Of a DNA stretch of 64,000 nt, positions 50,377 through 59,091 are shown in pieces. Position 1 is the stretch's first letter, and each line of letters begins with the position of its first letter. Under the pieces are notes generated by a model. The model was not told where the DNA came from. It searched no databases and worked only from the letters and a program-made list of their open reading frames with translations. The position numbers were made by a program, and so were the translations under genes. The stretch comes from CAZUHB01 sp964620445 (GTDB lineage Bacteria > Planctomycetota > B15-G4 > CAYZWU01), in contig CAZUHB010000002.1 of NCBI GenBank assembly GCA_964620445.1, forward strand, positions 62,001 to 126,000, written 5' to 3'.

Positions 50377-52296
50377 TCATTCCACGCTGCCGTCATCGCC
50401 GTGGTCGCGTTTCATGCCCCGCAGCCGGCTGAACATCTTCCCGATGTCGGCCACGCCGCCGATGGTGAACCATATGATGACCAGCACAGCCGCCACGATA
50501 CGGACGATGACAAAGAAATACCAGTACTTCATCCACGCCCCGTCGCTCACATCGCAGGTCAGATTCCAGATCGTCCCGATCAGGAAAACGACGAACCAGG
50601 CGAAGACCCATGCATAGGTCGCCCGGCAGATCCACCTGTCGGTGCGGGTGAACTCCTTTCCCTCGCCGAGCAGGGATTTCAATCCGCGCATCACGCGAAC
50701 CGAAACCGACTCCACCGCGGACTTGCCCCGGTTGAGGAGCCGGTCCATGTCGAAGTCCTCCTTCGCGTAGAGGAGCGAGACGAGCACGTAGGTGACGACC
50801 GAGCTGAGAATGGCCAGGAGCCAGAAGACCTGCCCGTCGATGGGGAATTTCGCGCCGAACCAGTCGCCCCAGAACTGCTGGCAGAGGATGCCGCCAACGG
50901 AAAGGAGCGATCCGGTGATCATGGCGCCCCACGCCGCCGCGGTGGTGCCCTTTTTCCAGTAGAGGCCGCCGATGATCACAGAGCCCGAACCGCCCGCGTA
51001 GATCGCGCCCGTGATGGCGAAGAAGAGGAGGATGTGTTCGGTCTGATGGAAGATCAGGCTGAACACGAAGGCGAAGAGGGCGACGAAGAGGATCGACAGC
51101 CTGAGCGCCCAGATGTGCTGCCGCGGCGTGAGCGGCTTCTTGCGCAGCGGCAGGATCACGTCCTGGACGAGGATGCTCCCCCACGAGTGGAGGTAGGTGT
51201 CGTTCGTGGTGATGAACGCGCCGAGCATGACGGCCGCGATGGCGCCCATCAGTCCAACGGGCAGGAGCACGGAGAGCACGACCGGCACCGTGAGCTGGCC
51301 CTGGACCGCGCTGTTCGGTTCGGCCGCGAGGGTGGCTCTCACCGTCTCGGCCGATGCGGCGAACTCGGGGCTGTTCATCACCGTGTAGGCGCAGACGGCC
51401 ACGAAGAGGTAGAACATGTATTGCGGCAGCTGGCGCCAGTTCGACAGGATCTGGGCCATGCGCGCCTCGTGGGCGCTCGACGCGGAGGCGTTGTACCCTT
51501 GCGCTCCCTGCCAGGAGAGCATGTTGTAGATGAATCCGATCGTGCCGATCACGAAGTACCCGAAATCGAAATGCTCCGCCTTGCCCGTCTTGAAAGGATT
51601 CAAGTAGGAACTGTCTGCCGGCCGGGAAGAGAGCGTGTCGAGGATCGTGTGATAGTCGAACTTGTTCAGAAAGAAGATCACCGTCACGATGAAGACGATA
51701 CTGACGAACACGCCCTGGATGAAGTCGGTGAAGATGACGGCGATCTGGCCTCCCACGAAAACGAAAAAGAGCGCCGTTCCAAGGAGAAGGATCATGAGCG
51801 CCACGAAGGTCGACACCTCCGCACCGAGGCAGTCGAAGGAATGGGGCAACCCGCAGAAGTAGATGAAGAAGCGGGCGCTCACCGCGGGGTAGATGCCGTA
51901 GTTGACGATCCCCGAGACCCAGGCGATCGTCCCCGCGAAGATGCGGAATCTCTTGCTGTAGCGCATCTCGAAGAACTGGGCCATGGTGAGAGCGCGCGTC
52001 TGGCGGAACCGGTAGACGACCCATCCCGAGACGGTCACGAAGAGGATCACCACCGACATGAGCAGCTCCCACCACTGCATGGGGAAGCCCGAGTTGTAGT
52101 ACATCTCGAAGTGGGCCACGATCGTGATCGCGCCGAGCATGGCGATTCCCTGGGAGACGCAGATCGTGTACCGGCCCGCCGTGCGCCCCGCGGCAAGAAA
52201 ATCGGAAACTCCCTGCATGTGGGCACGGCTCTTCAGAACCCCCCACACGAGCAGGGCCAGCATGGCGAAAACCAATCCGTAGTCGACAGGGCTCAT
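50377..52296 (-). CDS. Sodium:solute symporter (SSF family)
   Basis: About 639 residues with 13 to 15 membrane helices. Starting at MSPVDYGLVFAMLALLVWGV, it has SDFLAAGRTAGRYTICVSQG, FLAIT-like core helices and the family signature region GGQIAVIFTDFIQGVFVSIV. Likely imports a sugar or mannoside with Na+. Start is uncertain: ATG 52296, TTG 52302 or GTG 52329, which would overlap the GH130 stop. Downstream gene of the mannoside cluster. Confidence 0.87.
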   Translation of the reverse strand: MSPVDYGLVFAMLALLVWGVLKSRAHMQGVSDFLAAGRTAGRYTICVSQGIAMLGAITIVAHFEMYYNSGFPMQWWELLMSVVILFVTVSGWVVYRFRQTRALTMAQFFEMRYSKRFRIFAGTIAWVSGIVNYGIYPAVSARFFIYFCGLPHSFDCLGAEVSTFVALMILLLGTALFFVFVGGQIAVIFTDFIQGVFVSIVFIVTVIFFLNKFDYHTILDTLSSRPADSSYLNPFKTGKAEHFDFGYFVIGTIGFIYNMLSWQGAQGYNASASSAHEARMAQILSNWRQLPQYMFYLFVAVCAYTVMNSPEFAASAETVRATLAAEPNSAVQGQLTVPVVLSVLLPVGLMGAIAAVMLGAFITTNDTYLHSWGSILVQDVILPLRKKPLTPRQHIWALRLSILFVALFAFVFSLIFHQTEHILLFFAITGAIYAGGSGSVIIGGLYWKKGTTAAAWGAMITGSLLSVGGILCQQFWGDWFGAKFPIDGQVFWLLAILSSVVTYVLVSLLYAKEDFDMDRLLNRGKSAVESVSVRVMRGLKSLLGEGKEFTRTDRWICRATYAWVFAWFVVFLIGTIWNLTCDVSDGAWMKYWYFFVIVRIVAAVLVIIWFTIGGVADIGKMFSRLRGMKRDHGDDGSVE

Positions 52297-52325
52297 GTTC
52301 AATGGAGCGATCTCCTTTGCGGTCG

Positions 52326-53282
52326 TCACAGGCGCGTCGCGTCGATCAGTTCCTCGACCGTTGCGTAGGCGACGCACACGCTGGTGTCGGCCGCCCCGTA
52401 GTAGACGGACACCCGGCTGCCCGGCCGCGCGAACCCTTCGCTGTCCGTCGCCTCCACCACGGCGCCGCTCGGAAAGACCACGTTCGGCACCTGGCCCACC
52501 ATCTCGTGGATCTCGCGCGGTTCGAGGATGTTGCAGCTGCCGCGGGAGATCACCTTCTCGGGCGTTTCGAGATCGAGGAGGAAGACGCCCGCCTGGTAGA
52601 TGCCCGCGTTGAGGTGGGACGCGACGCCGTGGTAGATCTGGAGCCAGCCGGCGCGCGTCTTGATCGGAGGCGGGCCGGCGCCCACCTTCTCGTCCCAGTA
52701 GTGCAGGCGGCCGCTGGCGACCACCCCCTTCGGGCGCCACTCGAGAAGGTCCTCCGACTCGGAGAGCGCGATCGCGTCGCCCGTGAGCACGCCGCTCTCG
52801 AGGGCGACCTGGTTCGGCCGGTCGAGACGCAGGTAGCGGCCGCCGATCTTCTCGGGGAAGAGCACGCCGTTGCGGTTGTCATCGTGCGTCACGATCCCCA
52901 TGAATCGGAAGGACTCGAAATCGTCGGTGCGCGCCAGGCCAAGTGCGCAGCGGCTGTCCATATCCATGGCGAACATGACGTAGTAGACTCCCTCGAGGAG
53001 GGTGATGCGCGGGTCGTAGCAGTGGTAGATCACCTCCCCGACATTCTCGATCCCCTCGAAGCGGACCGGCTCGGGCCGGATCCGGAAGCGCTCGCCGTCT
53101 TCGCTTTCGGCGATGAGGAGGAACGTCTCCCGGCCGCGGTTCTGCACGCGCAGCATGAGCAGGACCTTCCCCTCGTACCGGATCGCGCCGGGATTGAAAA
53201 CGGACGACACGTCGACGAGGTGGGGAACGCTTTCGGGGATCTGGTCGCGCGTGATGATCGGATTCTTCTCGGAACGGATCAT
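52326..53282 (-). CDS. Glycoside hydrolase family 130 beta-mannoside phosphorylase
   Basis: 318 residues forming a five-bladed beta-propeller. SVFNPGAIRYEGKVLLMLRV, the catalytic aspartate in CYDPRITLLEGVYYVMFAMD, and RLHYWDEKVGAGPPPIKTRA are GH130 hallmarks. These enzymes phosphorolyse beta-1,4-mannosyl links, releasing mannose-1-phosphate. The ATG overlaps the GH38 stop by 4 bp, and the transporter follows, so the three genes form one mannoside-use operon. The exact linkage specificity is not visible. Confidence 0.88.
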   Translation of the reverse strand: MIRSEKNPIITRDQIPESVPHLVDVSSVFNPGAIRYEGKVLLMLRVQNRGRETFLLIAESEDGERFRIRPEPVRFEGIENVGEVIYHCYDPRITLLEGVYYVMFAMDMDSRCALGLARTDDFESFRFMGIVTHDDNRNGVLFPEKIGGRYLRLDRPNQVALESGVLTGDAIALSESEDLLEWRPKGVVASGRLHYWDEKVGAGPPPIKTRAGWLQIYHGVASHLNAGIYQAGVFLLDLETPEKVISRGSCNILEPREIHEMVGQVPNVVFPSGAVVEATDSEGFARPGSRVSVYYGAADTSVCVAYATVEELIDATRL

Positions 53283-56200
53283 GGTGACACCTTCCCCGAG
53301 GCTTCGGCCCGGTTCCGGGCGGCCGGTCCGCTCGAGGGATCACGGAGATGGACGCGGATCGCCTTGATCTCGTCGTGGCCGATGGAGAAGAAGAGCGTCC
53401 GCCCCTCGTGCTTCAAGGGGCCGAGCGACTCGAACTCGAGAAAGTCGATCTCCTCGGCGCGATCCACCTCGACGGGAAGGGTGAGTGCCACCGATCCACT
53501 ATCCCGCCCCTCCACCTCGTAGACGCGGATGACCATTCCCGTGCCTTCTTCTTCCTCCTTTAAAACCTCCCAGCAGACGTTGTCGGCCGAGATCCGAGCC
53601 AGGGACCGCTCCGGCGGCAGCGAGCCCCCGTGCTCGTCCTCGAGCAGGGCGGTGATCGGGAAATTGTACTCGTAGCCGCGCCTCCAGGCGTGGGCCTCGC
53701 CGAAATCGCCGCCATGGGAGAAAAGGGCATACTCCACGCGGTGCGTGAACAGGTCGGTGTCCGGATCGGGCATGTTGCCGCCCTTCACCAGGGTGAGCCG
53801 GATCCGGTCGCCCTTCACGTCGAAGCCGTAGCGCGTCTTGTTGACCAGGGTCACCCCGGCCGCTGGCCCGGAGAGGTCGAGCCACTTCTGGGTCCACGCC
53901 TCCCACTTCGCCTTCTCGAAGGAGGTCGAAGGACGGGTCGGGCGATCGTAGGTGCCGTAACCGATCTCGGTTTTCACGCTCTTTGCGCCGATATCGAATG
54001 CGAAGGCCGCCTTGACGAGCGACTGCCTGTAGCGCACGTCCACATCGGTGGTGAAATCGATCCTCTTCTGCCCGGCATGGAGGCGGATCTCCTGGACGGT
54101 CCAGCCGCCGTGGGGAGCGGGGCTCATGACGCGCAGGGCGGCCGTGACCGGGCCGCTGTCCAGCACGTCGATCCGCACCTCACCCTCGGCGCGGAGCTCG
54201 TGCTTGTCGTACTCCGGATCGAGGTTCCAGTTGTCCCACTCGGCCGGGCGGTTCTCGAAGAAGTGCACCTTGTTGGACGCGCCGGCAAGGAGTTCCCCGC
54301 CCAGATCCTTGTCGACGATGCTCGTGATCCGGCCGTCGGCCGAGAGCGCGACGCGGTAGAAGCCGTTTTCCAGGGTGCGGCCTTCGGCCTCAGCCGGGTG
54401 CTCGGGCTCCGCTCTCTTGTGGCCCGCGAGGAGCCTCACGAGGGTGTAGCCGAAGGCGGGCACGGTCGCCACGAAGGCGAGCCAGTTCCGGCCGTCGCGG
54501 AAGAATGCCTGGCTCGGGATCGGCCGGCCATCGAGTGAGACCACGTTCACCCAGGGAAAGCCCCAGGGGATGATCACCGTCTCGGTCCGCTCCCAGGCGA
54601 GTGGATTGAAGAGGAGCAGGGCGCGGCCCGTGCCGAAGAAGTTCCGTCCCTCGCGTCTTTCGTCGGACCGGGTATCGATGCACGCGGCGAGGCTTTGGAG
54701 GGCGTTCTGCTCGACCTGCCCCGCTCCTTTCAGGGCCTCGTCGAAATCGAACTCCGTATCGACGTAAGCCTGGGGTATCGAGGTTCCGGGAAGGATGTCG
54801 TGAAACTGGTTGAAGAGGAGCTTCTTCCAGGCCCGGTCGAGAGCGGGCTTGGCCGAGGGCGCTCCTGCCAGGACGCGGCTCACGCAGGCCCACTTCTCGG
54901 CCGAGAGAACGGCCGCCTCGGCGAAACGGTTGAGCTCCTTGATCCGGCCCTGCGACGTGGTCGTGCCGCGGTGGTTCTCGAGATAGAGCTCGTCCTTCCA
55001 GACCGGGAGCCGTCCCGCGTATTTCTGCTCGATCTGGCGGAAATGGCCGTGAACCGTGCCGTGGGCATACTCGGGAAGCATGGAGAGGGTATGGGCGCGC
55101 TGATACATCTTGTCCGATGGGCCTTCGCCGCCGTCGCCCTCGCCGTAGATCACGAGCACCTCGGGAATGGTCTCCCCGCTCCGTGCCCCGTCGTCGAGCT
55201 CGGGTGCCGCCGCGCTGCACGGGGCCGCCGCGCCCGGGCGAAGGAGCGGGTTGCGTTCCTTCACCTTGCGGGCGGTCCAGTCGTGCGGGCCCGGTTCCTC
55301 GCCGCAGCCGACGGCGCTCTGCAGTGCGAGGACGCGCGATCCGTCGGGCGCCTCCCAGACGAAATGCTGGAAGGGGAACTCGTTCTCGTAGTTCCAGAGG
55401 AGCTTGGTTGTGAAGAAATACTTGCCGCCCGTCTTGGCGATGATCTGGGGGTGGTTGGCGTGCATGCCGAACGTGTCGGGAATCCATGCCACCTCGCTCA
55501 GCCGGCCGAAGCGCGACATGAAGTAGCGCTGGCCGAGGAGCCGCTGCCGGACCAGCGCTTCGCCGCAGGGCATGTTGCCGTCCGGTTCGACCCACATTCC
55601 GCCCACCAGCTCCCAGCGGCCCTGATCGACGAGCCTCTTGATCTTGTCGAAGAGGGCCGGGTCGTGGTCCTCCATCCACTCGTAGAAGAGGGGGCAGCTC
55701 TGGGCGAAGGTGGCGGCCGGAAATTTTTCGAGTCTTTCCACGTTGCGGGCGAAGGTGCGCTGTGCCTTTCCGACCGTTTCGTTCCAGGGCCAGAGCCAGA
55801 CCACATCGAGGTGGGAATGGCCCACGAGTGTGGCGGTGAAAGGGCCCGCCGCTCGGTCCTTGGAGAGGCGGCCCGCGGCGCTCTTCTCGGCACGCTCGAG
55901 GTCGGGCCGGAACCTGGCGAAGACACCGTCCACCTTGTGCGCGTCATGGTCGAAGAGGTCGTCCACCGAGAGGGAGCCGAGCAGCCCTCCCCTGATGCGC
56001 TGCAGGTCTCTTTCGAGCTCGTCGTCGTTCCGCAGGGCGCAGATATCGAGAAGGGTGTCGTAGAGGGAGATCGTTTCGGCCGCGGTCTCGCTTCGCGCGC
56101 CGAGGCGTACGCAGAGGTACTGGAGCAGGGATGCGTCGGTCGGCCTGTAGCGGTCGACGCTCAGCGTGGCGGCGAAGATCCGCAGGTTGGGGCTCCATCC

Positions 56201-56716
56201 GAAAGTGATCGCCGTGAGCTTCTTGGCCGCCGGCAGGAAGATGGGCTGCATCCAGAGCGAGCAGGCGGACTCCACTGGGCCGGCGCCCTTGTATCTGTAC
56301 GCCGCGCGGATCGCGGCCCGCTCGCCGAACTGCGGTTCGTGGCACCAATCGGTGAAACGGACGATCTCCTTCAGCTCGTCCGTGCCGTCCGGGCTTTCGA
56401 AATGCAGGGTCAGTTCCGAGCCGGTGCTGCCCATCACGGCCGTACCCACGAGGAAGAGTGTGGCGTAGCGGCCGGCGGGTACATCGACCCGCTGGTTGTC
56501 GGGCACCATGCAGTTGGCCTGGCCATCCCCCGGATCGGGAAAGACGAATTCGATATCGAGAAGCCGGACGGGCCCGGCCGGCGGCATCGCCTCGGCCGGC
56601 AGTCCGAACTGCCCGTCGAGCATCCCGTCCGACGGATTTACCGCCGAAGCGGTGGCGTTCAGCGTGAATTGCCCGCCGAGATCAACAGGCCCGAAACCGG
56701 AATGATTGCTTTCCAT
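53279..56716 (-). CDS. Glycoside hydrolase family 38 alpha-mannosidase
   Basis: 1145 residues from ATG 56716. An N-terminal beta domain of about 270 residues precedes the GH38 catalytic domain with GHSHLDVVWLWPWNETVGKA (metal-binding HSHLD), MWVEPDGNMPCGEALVRQR, and WIPDTFGMHANHPQIIAKTG (catalytic Asp of the DTFG type), then NQFHDILPGTSI. C-terminal beta domains follow. No signal peptide, so it is cytoplasmic and acts on imported alpha-mannosides. An in-frame start upstream at 56752 would read into a palindrome and is unlikely. Confidence 0.9.
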   Translation of the reverse strand: MESNHSGFGPVDLGGQFTLNATASAVNPSDGMLDGQFGLPAEAMPPAGPVRLLDIEFVFPDPGDGQANCMVPDNQRVDVPAGRYATLFLVGTAVMGSTGSELTLHFESPDGTDELKEIVRFTDWCHEPQFGERAAIRAAYRYKGAGPVESACSLWMQPIFLPAAKKLTAITFGWSPNLRIFAATLSVDRYRPTDASLLQYLCVRLGARSETAAETISLYDTLLDICALRNDDELERDLQRIRGGLLGSLSVDDLFDHDAHKVDGVFARFRPDLERAEKSAAGRLSKDRAAGPFTATLVGHSHLDVVWLWPWNETVGKAQRTFARNVERLEKFPAATFAQSCPLFYEWMEDHDPALFDKIKRLVDQGRWELVGGMWVEPDGNMPCGEALVRQRLLGQRYFMSRFGRLSEVAWIPDTFGMHANHPQIIAKTGGKYFFTTKLLWNYENEFPFQHFVWEAPDGSRVLALQSAVGCGEEPGPHDWTARKVKERNPLLRPGAAAPCSAAAPELDDGARSGETIPEVLVIYGEGDGGEGPSDKMYQRAHTLSMLPEYAHGTVHGHFRQIEQKYAGRLPVWKDELYLENHRGTTTSQGRIKELNRFAEAAVLSAEKWACVSRVLAGAPSAKPALDRAWKKLLFNQFHDILPGTSIPQAYVDTEFDFDEALKGAGQVEQNALQSLAACIDTRSDERREGRNFFGTGRALLLFNPLAWERTETVIIPWGFPWVNVVSLDGRPIPSQAFFRDGRNWLAFVATVPAFGYTLVRLLAGHKRAEPEHPAEAEGRTLENGFYRVALSADGRITSIVDKDLGGELLAGASNKVHFFENRPAEWDNWNLDPEYDKHELRAEGEVRIDVLDSGPVTAALRVMSPAPHGGWTVQEIRLHAGQKRIDFTTDVDVRYRQSLVKAAFAFDIGAKSVKTEIGYGTYDRPTRPSTSFEKAKWEAWTQKWLDLSGPAAGVTLVNKTRYGFDVKGDRIRLTLVKGGNMPDPDTDLFTHRVEYALFSHGGDFGEAHAWRRGYEYNFPITALLEDEHGGSLPPERSLARISADNVCWEVLKEEEEGTGMVIRVYEVEGRDSGSVALTLPVEVDRAEEIDFLEFESLGPLKHEGRTLFFSIGHDEIKAIRVHLRDPSSGPAARNRAEASGKVSP

Positions 56717-56729
56717 CGATGATAGTATA

Positions 56730-56796
56730 CGTTCCCGGAATAATTCCTCCACTTATTGTTCCGGGAACAATAAGTGGAGGAATTATTCCGGGAACG
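56730..56796. repeat. Perfect 67-bp palindrome between the histidine kinase and alpha-mannosidase genes
   Basis: Bases 56730-56762 are the exact reverse complement of 56764-56796, with one central base (56763). The 33-bp arm contains GTTCCCGGAATAATTCC, a smaller near-palindrome. It begins 2 bp after the kinase stop (56798) and ends 13 bp before the mannosidase start. There is no T-tract, so it is not a typical terminator. It may cruciform, be a recombination or REP-like element, or protect the mRNA end. Confidence 0.9.
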
Positions 56797-56797
56797 A

Positions 56798-58618
56798 TTA
56801 CTCGCGGCGGAGGACCCAGTTCTGTTCGATCGGAATCGAAATGCGGAAGGTCGAGCCTGTGCCCGGTACGGAATCGACGAGAATCATTCCGCCGTGCTGC
56901 TCGGCGATCTTGTTGGAGATGAACAAGCCCAGCCCGGTCCCGGCCGCGCCCTTGGAAGAATAGAAGAGGGAGAAGATCTTGTCGCGCGTCTCCTGATCCA
57001 TTCCGATGCCGTTGTCGCCGACCTCGAAGACGATCTGGTCGGCGGTCCGCTTGCATGAGAAGGTCACCTGGTGAACCGCGTCCTTCGTGTCCGACCGGCA
57101 CGCCTCGAAGGAGTTCTCCAGGATGTTGACGAGCAGCGTACGCATGGCGCGGCCATCGGCCTCGAACGTTCCCATCTCGTTATCGTGGCTCCGCACATAG
57201 AGAACGCCCGTATCCTCGGCCTTCTTGTCGAAAAGGTCCCCCACCTCGGTGCAGAACCTGGCAACGTCGGTGAGCACGAACTCCGGCTCCCGCTCCTTCG
57301 CGTAGTAGAGCAGATCGAGGATCATCCTGCGGACCTTGTTCACGTTCCGCTTGACCATTCCCCAGCCCTTCTTGATCCGCCCCATGTCGTCCCGCTCGAA
57401 GCCGGAGTTGAGGATGTACATCCCGCCGTCGAGCCCGGTGAGGAGCCCCTTGATGCTGTGCGACGTCGATCCCACGAGAAGGCCGAGCGACGTGAGCTGA
57501 TCCTGGAGCTGCCTGATCTCGGTGATGTTCGTCGACATCTCCATGACGTGGGTGATTTCACCAGCCTCGTTCCGGATCGGCGTGGTGTAACAGAGCACGT
57601 TGACCCTGTCGCCCCGGCTCGAACGCACCACCTCCTCGCTCTGGTGAACCTCCCCGTCGGCAAAGGTGGCCAGAACCGGGCAATCGAGGCAGACATCGTC
57701 GCGATGCTTGTAGACCTCGTAGCAGCGCTCGCCCACACCCACGCCGAAATCCTCGCGGAATTTCCTGTTCGTGCGGACGAGGTCGAAGTTGCGGTCGACC
57801 ACCGAAATGTAGCAGGGCACCTCCTCGAAGAGCTGGAGGAGCTTCCTGTTCGTTTCGTTGAGGGCTTCCTCGAGCTTCTTCTGCTCCGTCACGTCCGCGG
57901 CCATCTCGATCACGGCGGTGATCTCGCCGCTATCGTCGACCACCGGTTGAGTCACGGAGATCACGTCGAGCGTCCGGCCGTCTCTGCAGGTGACCGTGCT
58001 CTCGTATCGGTAGGTCTCGCCGGTCCGGAAAGCCTGTTCGGCGTGACAGTTCTCGCACTTCGCGTTCCGTCCCTTGCACGCCTCGTAGCAATGAACACCT
58101 TCGATGTCGCCGAAGGTCTCGCGGAAATAGCGGTTCGCCTCGATCATCCGCAGGTCCTTGTCGAGCACGGTGATGAAGCAGGGGACGTTCTCGAAAAGGG
58201 AATGATAGAGCTTGCGGCTCTCGTCGAGATCGGCCTGGAGCTTCTTCAATTCCGAGACGTTCGTCGACATCTCCATGACCGCCACGATCTCGCCGGACCC
58301 GTTGCGCAGCGGCGTGGTGTTGATCAGGATGTGCGCTTCGCGGCCGTCGACGTGGCGGACCGTCTCCTCGCTCGATCGCTTCTGGCCGTCGGCGAAGGTT
58401 CCCTCCACGGGGCAGACGTCGCATTTGTCCGGGCGGTTCTTGTAGACTTCGTAACAATACCGTCCCTCGTGTTCGCCAAAGGCCTCGCGAAAACGATCGT
58501 TCGCCCTGATGATTTTGAGGTTGCGGTCCTGAACCGAGATGCAGCAGGGGATCTCGTTGAAGAGCGTTTCGAACGAAATGCCGGGGAATTCGATCGGATC
58601 TTCATCGCGGCCGGTCAT
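56798..58618 (-). CDS. Sensor histidine kinase with three cysteine-motif PAS domains
   Basis: 606 residues, no membrane helix, so cytoplasmic. Three PAS domains (about 15-125, 135-255, 262-375) each carry a C-Y-x-...-C-x2-C motif: RYCYEVYKNRPDKCDVCPVE, HCYEACKGRNAKCENCH and RCYEVYKHRDDVCLDCPV. The phosphoacceptor region is GSTSHSIKGLLTG with His near residue 387, and the ATPase domain has NILENSFEAC, VGDNGIGMDQ and GTGLGLFISN. The repeated cysteines suggest a metal, cluster or thiol redox sensor. It overlaps the rrf2-type gene by 4 bp; likely partners are the receiver domains at 59.1 and 62.5 kb. Confidence 0.88.
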   Translation of the reverse strand: MTGRDEDPIEFPGISFETLFNEIPCCISVQDRNLKIIRANDRFREAFGEHEGRYCYEVYKNRPDKCDVCPVEGTFADGQKRSSEETVRHVDGREAHILINTTPLRNGSGEIVAVMEMSTNVSELKKLQADLDESRKLYHSLFENVPCFITVLDKDLRMIEANRYFRETFGDIEGVHCYEACKGRNAKCENCHAEQAFRTGETYRYESTVTCRDGRTLDVISVTQPVVDDSGEITAVIEMAADVTEQKKLEEALNETNRKLLQLFEEVPCYISVVDRNFDLVRTNRKFREDFGVGVGERCYEVYKHRDDVCLDCPVLATFADGEVHQSEEVVRSSRGDRVNVLCYTTPIRNEAGEITHVMEMSTNITEIRQLQDQLTSLGLLVGSTSHSIKGLLTGLDGGMYILNSGFERDDMGRIKKGWGMVKRNVNKVRRMILDLLYYAKEREPEFVLTDVARFCTEVGDLFDKKAEDTGVLYVRSHDNEMGTFEADGRAMRTLLVNILENSFEACRSDTKDAVHQVTFSCKRTADQIVFEVGDNGIGMDQETRDKIFSLFYSSKGAAGTGLGLFISNKIAEQHGGMILVDSVPGTGSTFRISIPIEQNWVLRRE

Positions 58619-59067
58619 GGCATGCTCTCCCCACCCAGTTCGCGCACGATCCGTGTTCGCCAGGTCGGCTCGGTGAGCTCGGCGAGAGAGAACTCACCGA
58701 GGACGGTCTTGATGCGATGGTTGAGGAGCGCCCAGAGCAGGTTGCACTCGCAGTCGTCCGATTTCGAACAGGACTCGGGCGAGACGACGCAATTCGAGAT
58801 GCTGATCGGCCCGATCGCGGCTTCGACGATCTCGAGAACGCCGATCTCGTCTGCGGACCTGACCAGCCTGTACCCTCCCTTCCGACCGCTGTAACTCTGC
58901 AGAAGGGAAGCATTCTTCAGGCTCGTGGCCAGCTGTTCGAGATACCTTCGCGAGAGATCGGTTCGATCGGCGATCTCTTTCAGGTGGATCGGCCTGTCGC
59001 AATCAGCGTTCTGGCAAAGATCCACCATGAGACGCAGCGCGTACCGAGCACGTGTGGAAATCTTCAT
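58615..59067 (-). CDS. Rrf2-family transcriptional regulator with Fe-S ligand cysteines
   Basis: 150 residues. N-terminal winged helix (MKISTRARYALRLMVDLCQN, DLSRRYLEQLATSLKNASLL, SYSGRKGGYRLVRSADEIGV) and cysteines in SNCVVSPESCSKSDDCECNL, the position where IscR/NsrR/RsrR-type members bind Fe-S clusters. It is the family named after Rrf2 of the Desulfovibrio hmc operon. It sits 24 bp after the HdrD-receiver gene and overlaps the kinase gene. A likely autoregulator of this locus. Confidence 0.92.
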   Translation of the reverse strand: MKISTRARYALRLMVDLCQNADCDRPIHLKEIADRTDLSRRYLEQLATSLKNASLLQSYSGRKGGYRLVRSADEIGVLEIVEAAIGPISISNCVVSPESCSKSDDCECNLLWALLNHRIKTVLGEFSLAELTEPTWRTRIVRELGGESMP

Positions 59068-59091
59068 TTTATCTCGCCGTCAAAAGAACGA

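Noticed and set aside
48688..52368. 1226-codon plus-strand open frame opposite the metallopeptidase and transporter genes
   Set aside because: Antisense to three convincing genes, rich in Arg, His, Glu and Asp as expected for a complementary frame, and without motifs.
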